Assembly (NCBI GenBank): GCA_001825565.1
Contig: MHXM01000181.1
Coordinates: forward strand, 10,435 to 20,413
DNA from: Desulfuromonadaceae bacterium GWC2_58_13
GTDB lineage: Bacteria > Desulfobacterota > Desulfuromonadia > Desulfuromonadales > Trichloromonadaceae
Length of the DNA: 9,979 nucleotides
Reading direction: 5' to 3'
Shown: positions 1 through 6,178 of the stretch, piece by piece
Position numbering within the stretch: position 1 is the first letter of the stretch
Layout of the letters: every line of letters starts with the position of its first letter
Notes under the pieces: model-generated
The model's input: only the letters and a program-made list of their open reading frames with translations
Told to the model about the DNA's origin: nothing
Databases searched by the model: none
Program-made: the position numbers and the translations under genes

Positions 1-4
1 GTCA

Positions 5-526
5 ATGATTATGGAATTTTCTAAACAACCCCAGATCAAAACGTCGGTGGTCGCTTGCGTCATCGACGAACAGGACCGGGTCCTGCTGACCCGTCGCTGC
101 ATCGAACCCTTCTGCAGCCTTTGGGTGATGCCGGGCGGCAAGATCGACCACGGCGAATCGATTCTGGAGGCCCTGCACCGCGAAGTGAAAGAGGAAGTCG
201 GCATCGAGGTGCGAGCCGAGGGTTTGATCGACGTATTCGAACACGTCAACGTCGGCCAGAGCAACGCCCATTTCATCATCCTCTATTACCGGGCCAGCCC
301 GTTGAGTTTCGATCTGAAACCCAACGGCGAGGAGTGCACCGTGGCGGTCTGGGTTGGCAAAAGCGCCCTGTCCGGCTACCCCATGCCCCCCGGCACCCGG
401 CACATCCTCGGCAAGGTTTTTCCCGAGCTGGGGTGGGGGGACCAGCCCCCCCCGGCACGCATTCCGGCCGACGAAATCCCCGGCGAAAAGCAGCTTCCCC
501 AGGTCTGTCCGTTTGAAAACGGCTGA
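5..526 (+). CDS. Nudix hydrolase
   Basis: Predicted Nudix-fold pyrophosphohydrolase that would cleave a nucleoside diphosphate linked to another moiety; the substrate cannot be told from sequence. A complete Nudix box is visible at about residues 45-67: G45, five residues, E51, seven residues, then R59-E60-V61-x-E63-E64-x-G66-I67. The metal-binding glutamates of the REVxEE core are intact. The protein is 173 aa, typical for a single-domain Nudix enzyme, with the box in the first half and a less conserved tail after about residue 140. There is no signal peptide, so it is presumably cytoplasmic. The start is uncertain: ATG at 5 and at 11 are both possible, and the ribosome binding site would lie outside the window, so a start further upstream cannot be excluded. 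Only 9 bp separate its stop from the next gene, which suggests co-transcription with the nitrilase-like gene. Confidence 0.9.
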   Translation: MIMEFSKQPQIKTSVVACVIDEQDRVLLTRRCIEPFCSLWVMPGGKIDHGESILEALHREVKEEVGIEVRAEGLIDVFEHVNVGQSNAHFIILYYRASPLSFDLKPNGEECTVAVWVGKSALSGYPMPPGTRHILGKVFPELGWGDQPPPARIPADEIPGEKQLPQVCPFENG

Positions 527-535
527 AAGTCCGCC

Positions 536-1672
536 ATGTTCAGCATCGTCGAAAAACAACTTAATATCGACTTCCTGCACGGACATCATCTGCACAGCAT
601 GGTCTGCCAGATTCCCAGCCAACTCAGCATGAAGGACTGGGCCTGCCGGCTGGTCGATCCCGAGCAGAGCTGGAACCAGATCCGCGCCATCCTGTATCTG
701 ATCGCGGAAGGGAAAGGCAACCTGAAGAAGTGTCACTTCCTGATTTTTCCGGAAGCGGTCATGCCAGCCGCCCACGTCGAGGAAACCCTGCGAATCGTCG
801 ACCAGCAGTTCCGCCCCAACTCGATCGTCATGTTTGGCGTCGAACACATCCGCCTGGCCGACTATCGCGACCTGTTGGCCCGCCACCGGAACGACAACAT
901 CGAGACCCTGGCCTCGGTGATCGAGGATCTCGACGCCGGCGACATCGTGGATATCCCGACCAACGTCAGCGTCACCGCGGTCAAGGAGGCGGACGGGAGG
1001 ATGCGGGTTTTTCTGCAGGCCAAGAGCCACCCTTTCGTCGGCGAAGAGCATCTCGACTCCCTGCACGACCTTTATCGCGGCAAGGTGTTCCCCCTGTTCC
1101 GCTGCCAGCCGGCCTGTTTCAATTTCATGTCGCTGATCTGCCTCGACTACGTCTACCGGGATACCTATCAGTCGAACATCAACCACATCATCGACAAGGC
1201 CAACGAGCTGTTTTTCCAGACCCGGCAGCGACTCGATCTGCTGGCGGTGCTCGAGTGCAACCCCAAACCCGAACATCACGCCTTCCGCGACGTGGTCAAC
1301 GGTTTTTACGGTGAATATCTGGCCTACACGCCCGGGGTCCGGGAAACCATCACGGTCTTCTGCAACACCTCGGAAGAGACCAGCGGGCTGCCCGGCAGCG
1401 ACCGCCTTACCTTCGGCCATTCCTCGGTTATCATTCACAAAAGCCACAAAATCGGCCCGGTGGAGGATGCCGAGTTCGTCAGCGACGATTTCGACGGCCT
1501 GCCGGTCTGCCGGCTGCGTTTCGGTACCGCGACCCGTCTGTACTACTTCAACCTTCCCCTGTTTCACGAACTCGATCCCCGCACCACCCGGGTGCCGCTG
1601 AAAATCCACGGCATCTTCCGGTCCGACCAGGGACAGTGGCAACGGATCGACGGAAGCAGCGACTTCAACTGA
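536..1672 (+). CDS. Divergent nitrilase-superfamily (carbon-nitrogen hydrolase-like) protein
   Basis: I do not recognise this 378-aa protein as a named family, but it has the landmarks of a nitrilase/C-N hydrolase fold. A hydrophobic strand ends in FPE (E73), as in the catalytic-Glu motif. A lysine sits in QAKSHPF (K163), followed by acidic residues, like the catalytic-Lys segment. A strand leads into LICLDY (C202), like the nucleophile elbow. The K-to-C spacing of 39 residues is normal for the superfamily, while E-to-K (90) is longer than usual, suggesting an insertion at about 105-150. A later NTS segment (277-279) and GHSSVIIHKS (294-303) resemble the strands after the nucleophile. About 60 residues precede the domain. 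There is no signal peptide or membrane segment. It starts 9 bp after the Nudix stop, with only a weak ribosome binding site, consistent with coupling. The superfamily hydrolyses amides or nitriles; the substrate here is unknown. The triad is inferred by eye. Confidence 0.65.
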   Translation: MFSIVEKQLNIDFLHGHHLHSMVCQIPSQLSMKDWACRLVDPEQSWNQIRAILYLIAEGKGNLKKCHFLIFPEAVMPAAHVEETLRIVDQQFRPNSIVMFGVEHIRLADYRDLLARHRNDNIETLASVIEDLDAGDIVDIPTNVSVTAVKEADGRMRVFLQAKSHPFVGEEHLDSLHDLYRGKVFPLFRCQPACFNFMSLICLDYVYRDTYQSNINHIIDKANELFFQTRQRLDLLAVLECNPKPEHHAFRDVVNGFYGEYLAYTPGVRETITVFCNTSEETSGLPGSDRLTFGHSSVIIHKSHKIGPVEDAEFVSDDFDGLPVCRLRFGTATRLYYFNLPLFHELDPRTTRVPLKIHGIFRSDQGQWQRIDGSSDFN

Positions 1673-1726
1673 CATTTCTACCGGCTCGTCCGGCAGTCGA
1701 TCAACCCCGAAATGGAGCCTCACAGC

Positions 1727-3106
1727 ATGAGCGAAAAACCCTGGGCGGGACGGTTTACCCAGCCGACCGACAAGTTTGTTGAAGAATTCACCGCATCGAT
1801 CGATTTCGACAAGCGGATGTACCGTTACGATATCCAGGGGTCCCTGGCCCACGCCCGGATGCTGGCCAGGCAGGGCATCATCAGCAAGGATGAGGCCCAG
1901 CAGATCATGGCCGGGCTTGAATCCATCCTGGTCGACATCGAGAAGGGGAAATTCGAGTTCAAGGTCGCCCTCGAAGACATCCACATGAACATCGAGGCCC
2001 GCCTCATCGAACGCATCGGAGCGGTCGGGGGCAAGCTGCATACCGCCCGCTCCCGCAACGACCAGGTCGCTCTCGACGTGCGCCTCTACCTGCGCGACGA
2101 GTTGAAGGAGATCCTCGGCTACCTCGACCAGCTGCAGGAGTCGTTGCTGGCCCAGGCCGAGGGGAACCTCGGCGTCATCATGCCCGGCTACACCCATCTG
2201 CAGACCGCCCAGCCGATCCTTTTCGCCCATCACATGCTGGCCTATTACGAGATGATGAAACGGGATGCCGGCCGCATGCACGACGTGCTGAAGCGGATGA
2301 ACGTGCTGCCGCTGGGAGCCGGGGCACTGGCCGGCACCACCTTCCCCATCGACCGCGAGTTCGTCGCCGAGCAGCTCGGCTTTTCCGGGGTGACCCGCAA
2401 CAGTCTCGACTCGGTTTCCGACCGCGACTTCGCCATCGAATTCTGCGCCGCCAGCGCAATCCTGATGATGCACCTGTCGCGCCTGTCCGAAGAGCTGGTC
2501 CTCTGGTCCTCCGCCGACTTCGCCTTCATCGAACTGACCGACGCCTTCTGCACCGGTTCCTCGATCATGCCGCAGAAGAAAAACCCCGACGTCCCCGAAC
2601 TGGTGCGCGGCAAGACCGGCCGGGTCTACGGCAACCTGATCTCGCTGCTGACCCTGATGAAGTCGCTGCCGCTGGCCTACAACAAGGACATGCAGGAAGA
2701 CAAGGAGCCGCTGTTCGATTCCATCGACACGGTCAAGGGGTCGCTGAAGATTTTCGCCGACATGATCGCCCTGATGAAGGTGCGGGCCGAAAACATGCGT
2801 GTCGCCGCCGCCCGTGGTTTTTCCACCGCCACCGACGTCGCCGACTACTGCGTCCGCAAGGGTCTCCCCTTCCGCAACGCCCACGAGGTGGTCGGCAAAA
2901 CGGTGCGCTACTGCATCGAGAACGGCAAGGACATCCCCGAGCTCAGCATCGAGGAGTTCCGCCAGTTCTCCGAGCTGATCGATACGGACATCTATGATTA
3001 CGTCACCCTCGAAGCCTCGGTCAACGCCCGTCGCGCCACGGGCGGCACGGCGCGCGAGGCGGTGGAACGGGAAATCGCCCGCGCCCGGGCTGAACGCAAA
3101 GGATAG
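1727..3106 (+). CDS. argH: Argininosuccinate lyase
   Basis: Cytoplasmic lyase that splits argininosuccinate into arginine and fumarate, the last step of arginine biosynthesis. The 459-aa protein is the usual full length for the family and opens with the typical KPWAGRF segment. Conserved elements are seen in order: SRNDQ (about 109-113), the GYTHLQTAQ region with the family histidine (about 157), and the fumarate-lyase signature GSSIMPQKKNPD (277-288), which carries the mobile serine loop. It ends in the typical C-terminal helix with GGTA. I chose ATG 1727 over ATG 1712 because GGAG at 1714-1717 lies 9 bp before 1727 and overlaps the upstream ATG, and because the shorter form matches the family N-terminus. 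The enzyme is a homotetramer in known relatives. No terminator is obvious after the stop; the lipoprotein gene follows after 42 bp. Confidence 0.97.
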   Translation: MSEKPWAGRFTQPTDKFVEEFTASIDFDKRMYRYDIQGSLAHARMLARQGIISKDEAQQIMAGLESILVDIEKGKFEFKVALEDIHMNIEARLIERIGAVGGKLHTARSRNDQVALDVRLYLRDELKEILGYLDQLQESLLAQAEGNLGVIMPGYTHLQTAQPILFAHHMLAYYEMMKRDAGRMHDVLKRMNVLPLGAGALAGTTFPIDREFVAEQLGFSGVTRNSLDSVSDRDFAIEFCAASAILMMHLSRLSEELVLWSSADFAFIELTDAFCTGSSIMPQKKNPDVPELVRGKTGRVYGNLISLLTLMKSLPLAYNKDMQEDKEPLFDSIDTVKGSLKIFADMIALMKVRAENMRVAAARGFSTATDVADYCVRKGLPFRNAHEVVGKTVRYCIENGKDIPELSIEEFRQFSELIDTDIYDYVTLEASVNARRATGGTAREAVEREIARARAERKG

Positions 3107-3148
3107 CGCGTTTTTTTCGGCTTCATTCATCTGGAAAGCAACGAACCC

Positions 3149-3922
3149 ATGAAATCAGTCGTAACCAAGTCCCCCCTGATCCCCCTGCTCGCCTGCCTGC
3201 TGCTGATGCTTGGCGGCTGCGGCAAGGTGGGTCCGGTCAAACCCCTCGAACATCCGTTGCCGGCGGCGCCGGGAAAACCCGCCGCCTTGCAGCAGGGGGA
3301 CCTCATGCAACTGGCCTGGGACATTCCCGCCAGCAATCAGGACGGCTCGCCGCTCACCGACCTGCAGGGATTCAACGTGTTCAGGATGCGCTACGACCTG
3401 GTCGACGATTGCCCCGAATGCCGCGACACCTCGACCCTGCTGCGCCAGGTCGACCTGGATTTTCTGAAAAATACCGAGCGCCGGGGCGATCGCCTGATAA
3501 TCTGGGATGACGATCTGGAGCCGGGTTTCGGCTATCAGTACAAAGTGGTCGCCTACACCCGGCGCAACCGCGAAGGCGCCCCGGCCAGCATCCGCCACCC
3601 GTTTCTCGCCCCCCTGCCCGCCCCAACCGGACTTCGAGCGAGCGCTCACGACCGCATGGCGCGCCTCGACTGGCAACCGGCCGCCGCACTCGCCGGCGGG
3701 GAATTTCTCGGCTACAACCTGTATCGCCGCGGCAGCGGAGAAATGCTGACGTCCCTTCCGGTCAACAACGTTCTGTTAACCGAAACCTCTTTCGAGGATT
3801 TCGGCCTGCAGAACGACAGCCGCTACAGTTATACCCTGCGCGCCGTCGTAAATATGGAAAACACACGCCTGGAAAGCACCGCTTCGGTACCCGTCGAAGT
3901 CACGCCGAAAGCCGGCCAATGA
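3149..3922 (+). CDS. Lipoprotein with LptM-like N-terminus and two fibronectin type III-like domains
   Basis: Predicted lipoprotein of 257 aa. A lysine-containing start and a hydrophobic core are followed by the lipobox LGGC with acylated C24. The sequence just after it (CGKVGP, then proline-rich to about 45) resembles the CGxKGPL start of LptM/YifL, a small lipoprotein that assists assembly of the LptD LPS translocon. Unlike short LptM, it continues into two beta-rich domains of fibronectin-III type: about 42-155 (LAWDIP near the start, YQYKVVAYT near the end) and about 158-252 (ARLDW, FLGYNLYRR, YSYTLRAV). A CPEC pair lies at 88-91. GGAAAG at 3133-3138 serves as ribosome binding site. LptM-type lipoproteins are often encoded beside lysA/dapF in other proteobacteria, which fits its place upstream of dapA. 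Lipoprotein status is firm; the LptM assignment is tentative. Confidence 0.85.
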   Translation: MKSVVTKSPLIPLLACLLLMLGGCGKVGPVKPLEHPLPAAPGKPAALQQGDLMQLAWDIPASNQDGSPLTDLQGFNVFRMRYDLVDDCPECRDTSTLLRQVDLDFLKNTERRGDRLIIWDDDLEPGFGYQYKVVAYTRRNREGAPASIRHPFLAPLPAPTGLRASAHDRMARLDWQPAAALAGGEFLGYNLYRRGSGEMLTSLPVNNVLLTETSFEDFGLQNDSRYSYTLRAVVNMENTRLESTASVPVEVTPKAGQ

Positions 3923-3938
3923 GGTTTTCAAACGAACT

Positions 3939-3967
3939 TTGACTTTGCCCTGAAGGTATGCTACCAA
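3939..3967 (+). promoter_or_regulatory. Candidate sigma-70 promoter for dapA
   Basis: TTGACT at 3939-3944 is followed by a 17-bp spacer and TACCAA at 3962-3967, with a TG pair two bases before the second hexamer (an extended -10 arrangement). It lies just after the lipoprotein stop and about 110 bp before dapA, in the only spacer of this size between the two genes. The -35 match is good and the -10 match is moderate, so this is a prediction from pattern alone. Confidence 0.4.
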
Positions 3968-3999
3968 TACGTTTTTCCAGCGTTTACACTTAACTTCCA

Positions 4000-4023
4000 G
4001 CGGGAAAACCCAGGCTTTTCCGC
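4000..4023 (+). other. Hairpin in the dapA leader
   Basis: GCGG/AAAA at 4000-4008, with one bulged G at 4004, pairs with TTTTCCGC at 4016-4023 across a 7-nt loop. No T-run follows directly, so it is not a convincing intrinsic terminator. It lies in the 5' leader that would be transcribed from the candidate promoter and could affect mRNA stability or attenuation. It is too small and simple to be a lysine riboswitch. Confidence 0.35.
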
Positions 4024-4079
4024 GATACGTTCTTACGGGGATTGCAACATCTTTTCATTTTTCATTCTGGAGGAAACCC

Positions 4080-4955
4080 ATGTTTAAAGGTTCCATGGTC
4101 GCCATCATCACCCCCTTCACCACGGAAGGCCGGGTCGATGAAGAGAGATATCGTCAACTGATCGAATTTCAGATCGAAAACGGCACCGATGTCATCGTCC
4201 CCTGCGGGACCACCGGCGAGTCGGCCACCCTCGACTACGAGGAGCACGATCGCGTCATCCAGATCTGCATCGAACAGGTGGGCAAGCGGGTTCCGGTCAT
4301 CGCCGGCACCGGTTCCAATAGCACCACCGAAGCGATCGCCCTCTCCCAGCACGCCAAGAAAATGGGCGCCGACGGCGTCCTGCTGGTTTCCCCCTACTAC
4401 AACAAGCCGTCGCAGGAAGGGCTGTACCAGCATTACAAAAAAATCGCCGAAACCGTCGCCCTGCCGCAGGTGCTCTACAACGTCCCCGGCCGCACCGGCA
4501 TGAACATGGAAGCGAAAACCACCATCCGCCTGGCCGAGTTCGGCAACATCGTGGCGATCAAGGAAGCTTCCGGCAACATCACCCAGTCCGGCGAGATCCT
4601 CGCCGCCGCCGGAGACAAGATCGACGTCCTCTCCGGCGACGACTTCCTCACCCTGCCGCTGATGGCCATCGGTGCCAAGGGGATCATCTCGGTCACCGCC
4701 AACATCATGCCCAGGGAAGTCAAGGCGATGGTCGTCGCCATCAACGAAGGTCGCTGGGAAGATGCCCGCAAGATGCATCTGAAAATGCTCGAAATCCACA
4801 ACGCCATGTTCATCGAGTCCAACCCGGTACCGGTCAAAACCGCCGCCAGCCTGATGGGCAAATGCGGCGCCGACGTGCGCCTGCCGCTGGTCGGCATGCA
4901 GCCGGCCACCCTGGAAAAACTCACGGGTGTGATGAAGAAATACGAATTGATCTGA
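4080..4955 (+). CDS. dapA: 4-hydroxy-tetrahydrodipicolinate synthase
   Basis: First committed enzyme of the diaminopimelate/lysine pathway. It condenses pyruvate with aspartate semialdehyde via a Schiff base. The 291-aa TIM-barrel protein carries every diagnostic residue at the same numbers as the E. coli enzyme: T44-T45 in CGTTGES, Y107 in SPYYNKP, Y133 in YNVPGR with R138, and the Schiff-base lysine K161 in VAIKEAS. The N-terminus (FKGSMVAIITPF) is canonical. The start is supported by a strong GGAGG at 4069-4073, six bases before the ATG. It is a cytoplasmic homotetramer in known relatives and is often feedback-inhibited by lysine. It heads the dapA-dapB-dapL cluster and is separated from dapB by a 70-bp double-hairpin element. 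Confidence 0.98.
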   Translation: MFKGSMVAIITPFTTEGRVDEERYRQLIEFQIENGTDVIVPCGTTGESATLDYEEHDRVIQICIEQVGKRVPVIAGTGSNSTTEAIALSQHAKKMGADGVLLVSPYYNKPSQEGLYQHYKKIAETVALPQVLYNVPGRTGMNMEAKTTIRLAEFGNIVAIKEASGNITQSGEILAAAGDKIDVLSGDDFLTLPLMAIGAKGIISVTANIMPREVKAMVVAINEGRWEDARKMHLKMLEIHNAMFIESNPVPVKTAASLMGKCGADVRLPLVGMQPATLEKLTGVMKKYELI

Positions 4956-4962
4956 TGATTTC

Positions 4963-5032
4963 GTAGGGGCAGGCCCCCGTGCCTGCCCAGGGCGGACACG
5001 TGACAAGGGCAGCCACAGGGGGCTGCCCCTAC
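4963..5032. repeat. REP/BIME-like double hairpin with terminal inverted repeats
   Basis: A 70-bp element lies between dapA and dapB. Its ends are exact 10-bp inverted repeats, GTAGGGGCAG (4963-4972) and CTGCCCCTAC (5023-5032). The similarity continues inward imperfectly as CCCCC-GTG against CAC-GGGGG. Each half also folds alone: GGGCAGGC (4967-4974) pairs with GCCTGCCC (4981-4988), and GGGCAGCC (5007-5014) pairs with GGCTGCCC (5021-5028). This is the layout of repetitive extragenic palindromes in pairs, which are typically spread by RAYT transposases. It has no T-run but could slow transcription or protect mRNA ends between dapA and dapB. Genome copy number cannot be seen here. Confidence 0.7.
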
Positions 5033-5055
5033 ATCGCTACCAAGAAGGATTGCAT

Positions 5056-5859
5056 ATGATCAGGATTGCCGTCACCGGTGCCGCCGGGCGGATGGGCGGG
5101 CGCATCATCGCCGCCATCAAGGAAGCCGATGGGATGGAGCTGGCCGGGGCCTGCGAACAGCCGGGCCACGCCATGATCGGCCAGGATGCCGGACTCATCG
5201 CCGGTTGCGGCGAAAGCGGCGTCCTTATCCGCGCCAGCCTCGAAGAAGCGCTGACCAACGCCGACGTGCTCATCGACTTCACCTTTCCCGAGGTCACCCT
5301 CGCCAACATGGCGGTCTGCGCCAAGCTCGGCAAGATGATCGTCATCGGCTCCACCGGCTTCACCCCCGAGCAACGCAGGCAGGCCGAAGTTTTCGCCGCG
5401 CAAATCCCCGTGGTGCTCGCCCCCAACATGAGCGTCGGGGTCAACGCCTGCTTCAAGCTGCTCAAGGAAGCGGCGCGGATCCTCGGCGACGGCTTCGACG
5501 TCGAAATCGTCGAGCTGCACCACAACAAGAAGAAGGACTCCCCTTCCGGCACCGCCGTGCGCATGGGCGAGGTCGTGGCCGAGGCCCTGGGGCGCGATTA
5601 CAACAAAGTCGCCAACTACCACCGCGAGGGGATGTGCGGCGAGCGGACCAAGGAAGAGATCGGCATGCAGACCGTGCGCGGCGGCGACATCGTCGGGGAG
5701 CACACCGTCTATTTTATCGGCATGGGCGAGCGCATCGAGATCAGCCACCGCGCCATGAGCCGCGACATGTTCGCCCGCGGCGCCGTGCGTGCCGCCGGCT
5801 GGCTGGCCGGCAAAAAGCCCGGCATGTACGACATGCAGGATGTGCTCGGACTGAAATAA
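5056..5859 (+). CDS. dapB: 4-hydroxy-tetrahydrodipicolinate reductase
   Basis: Second dedicated step of diaminopimelate synthesis: NAD(P)H-dependent reduction of the DapA product to tetrahydrodipicolinate. The 267-aa protein begins with a Rossmann nucleotide-binding loop (AVTGAAGRMG, about 5-14). It has the GSTGF cofactor/substrate segment at 98-102 and the DapB signature ELHHNKKKDSPSGT at 153-166. Within the signature, H155 and K159 align with the E. coli catalytic H159 and K163. The C-terminal strand returns to the Rossmann domain (GMYDMQDVLGL). I chose ATG 5056 because AAGGA at 5045-5049 sits six bases upstream. A TTG at 5050 in the same frame overlaps that spacer and is unlikely to be the start. 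It probably shares a transcript with dapA despite the repeat between them, and is followed after 17 bp by a tiny lipoprotein gene. Confidence 0.98.
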   Translation: MIRIAVTGAAGRMGGRIIAAIKEADGMELAGACEQPGHAMIGQDAGLIAGCGESGVLIRASLEEALTNADVLIDFTFPEVTLANMAVCAKLGKMIVIGSTGFTPEQRRQAEVFAAQIPVVLAPNMSVGVNACFKLLKEAARILGDGFDVEIVELHHNKKKDSPSGTAVRMGEVVAEALGRDYNKVANYHREGMCGERTKEEIGMQTVRGGDIVGEHTVYFIGMGERIEISHRAMSRDMFARGAVRAAGWLAGKKPGMYDMQDVLGLK

Positions 5860-5876
5860 CCCGACGGAGAAGAACC

Positions 5877-6002
5877 ATGACACGCCTGATGATCCTATTG
5901 CTGGCGACGGCACTTTTCCTGGGTGGCTGCGAAACCACCAAAGGCGTCGGCAAGGACATGCAAAAAGCCGGCGAATGGATTGAAGACAAAGCCAGCAAGT
6001 AA
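5877..6002 (+). CDS. Entericidin-like small lipoprotein (41 aa)
   Basis: A 41-aa open frame with a clear lipoprotein signal: MTRL, a hydrophobic stretch, and lipobox LGGC with C18. The mature peptide is only 24 residues, starts CETTKGVGKDMQKAG and ends lysine-rich. The C-x-T-x-x-G-x-G-K-D pattern and size match the entericidin A/B family, small membrane lipoproteins best known from E. coli, where EcnB has been described as a toxic partner of EcnA. The role here is unknown; stress or envelope function is a guess. A good ribosome binding site (GGAG, 5866-5869) lies seven bases upstream and the gene begins 17 bp after dapB, so it is likely co-transcribed. No second entericidin gene adjoins it. 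Confidence 0.85.
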   Translation: MTRLMILLLATALFLGGCETTKGVGKDMQKAGEWIEDKASK

Positions 6003-6021
6003 TCCTTTTCAAACACCCTCT

Positions 6022-6131
6022 CGCCCGTTCGCTTCGCTCACTCGAGCACGCTGAGATCGCAGAGGAAAACCAGGAATATAGACTTTTTCTCTGTGTTCTC
6101 TGTGCTCTCGAGCGAATGAAATGAGTGGGCG
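6022..6131. repeat. 110-bp imperfect palindrome upstream of dapL
   Basis: Two 48-nt arms (6022-6069 and 6084-6131) are imperfect inverted repeats around a 14-nt centre. They match at 34 of 48 positions by hand count, in one register without gaps, including shared CTCGAG at 6041-6046 and 6107-6112, terminal CGCCC/GGGCG, and A-rich/T-rich inner ends. Six of the mismatches would be G-U pairs in a + strand transcript. It fills most of the 176-bp spacer before dapL. Size and symmetry suggest a MITE-like or REP-like insertion, or a decaying hairpin. No coding sequence is inside, and no target-site duplication was convincingly identified. Confidence 0.65.
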
Positions 6132-6178
6132 CGAGGCCGATTTTCTTATAAACGATTTCCCGGAGGTTTATTTTTCCC

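Noticed and set aside
1712..1726. ATG 1712 as the argH start
   Set aside because: It overlaps the GGAG that positions ATG 1727 and would add five residues not typical of the family.
2..3130. A 1042-codon open frame on the minus strand across the Nudix, nitrilase-like and argH genes
   Set aside because: It is antisense to three well-supported genes, including argH with all signature motifs. Its translation is low-complexity (rich in D, G, V, H, Q) as expected from the complement of GC-biased codons.
3941..3957. MerR-type operator in the candidate dapA promoter (ACTTTGCCCTGAAGGT)
   Set aside because: The dyad is weak, only a few positions match, and no MerR-family gene is nearby.
3923..4079. 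Lysine riboswitch upstream of dapA
   Set aside because: The spacer is only 157 bp and shows a single small hairpin, without the multi-helix layout and conserved core of the lysine riboswitch.
4062..5006. Minus-strand open frame opposite dapA
   Set aside because: dapA has every catalytic residue on the + strand; the antisense product is compositionally biased.
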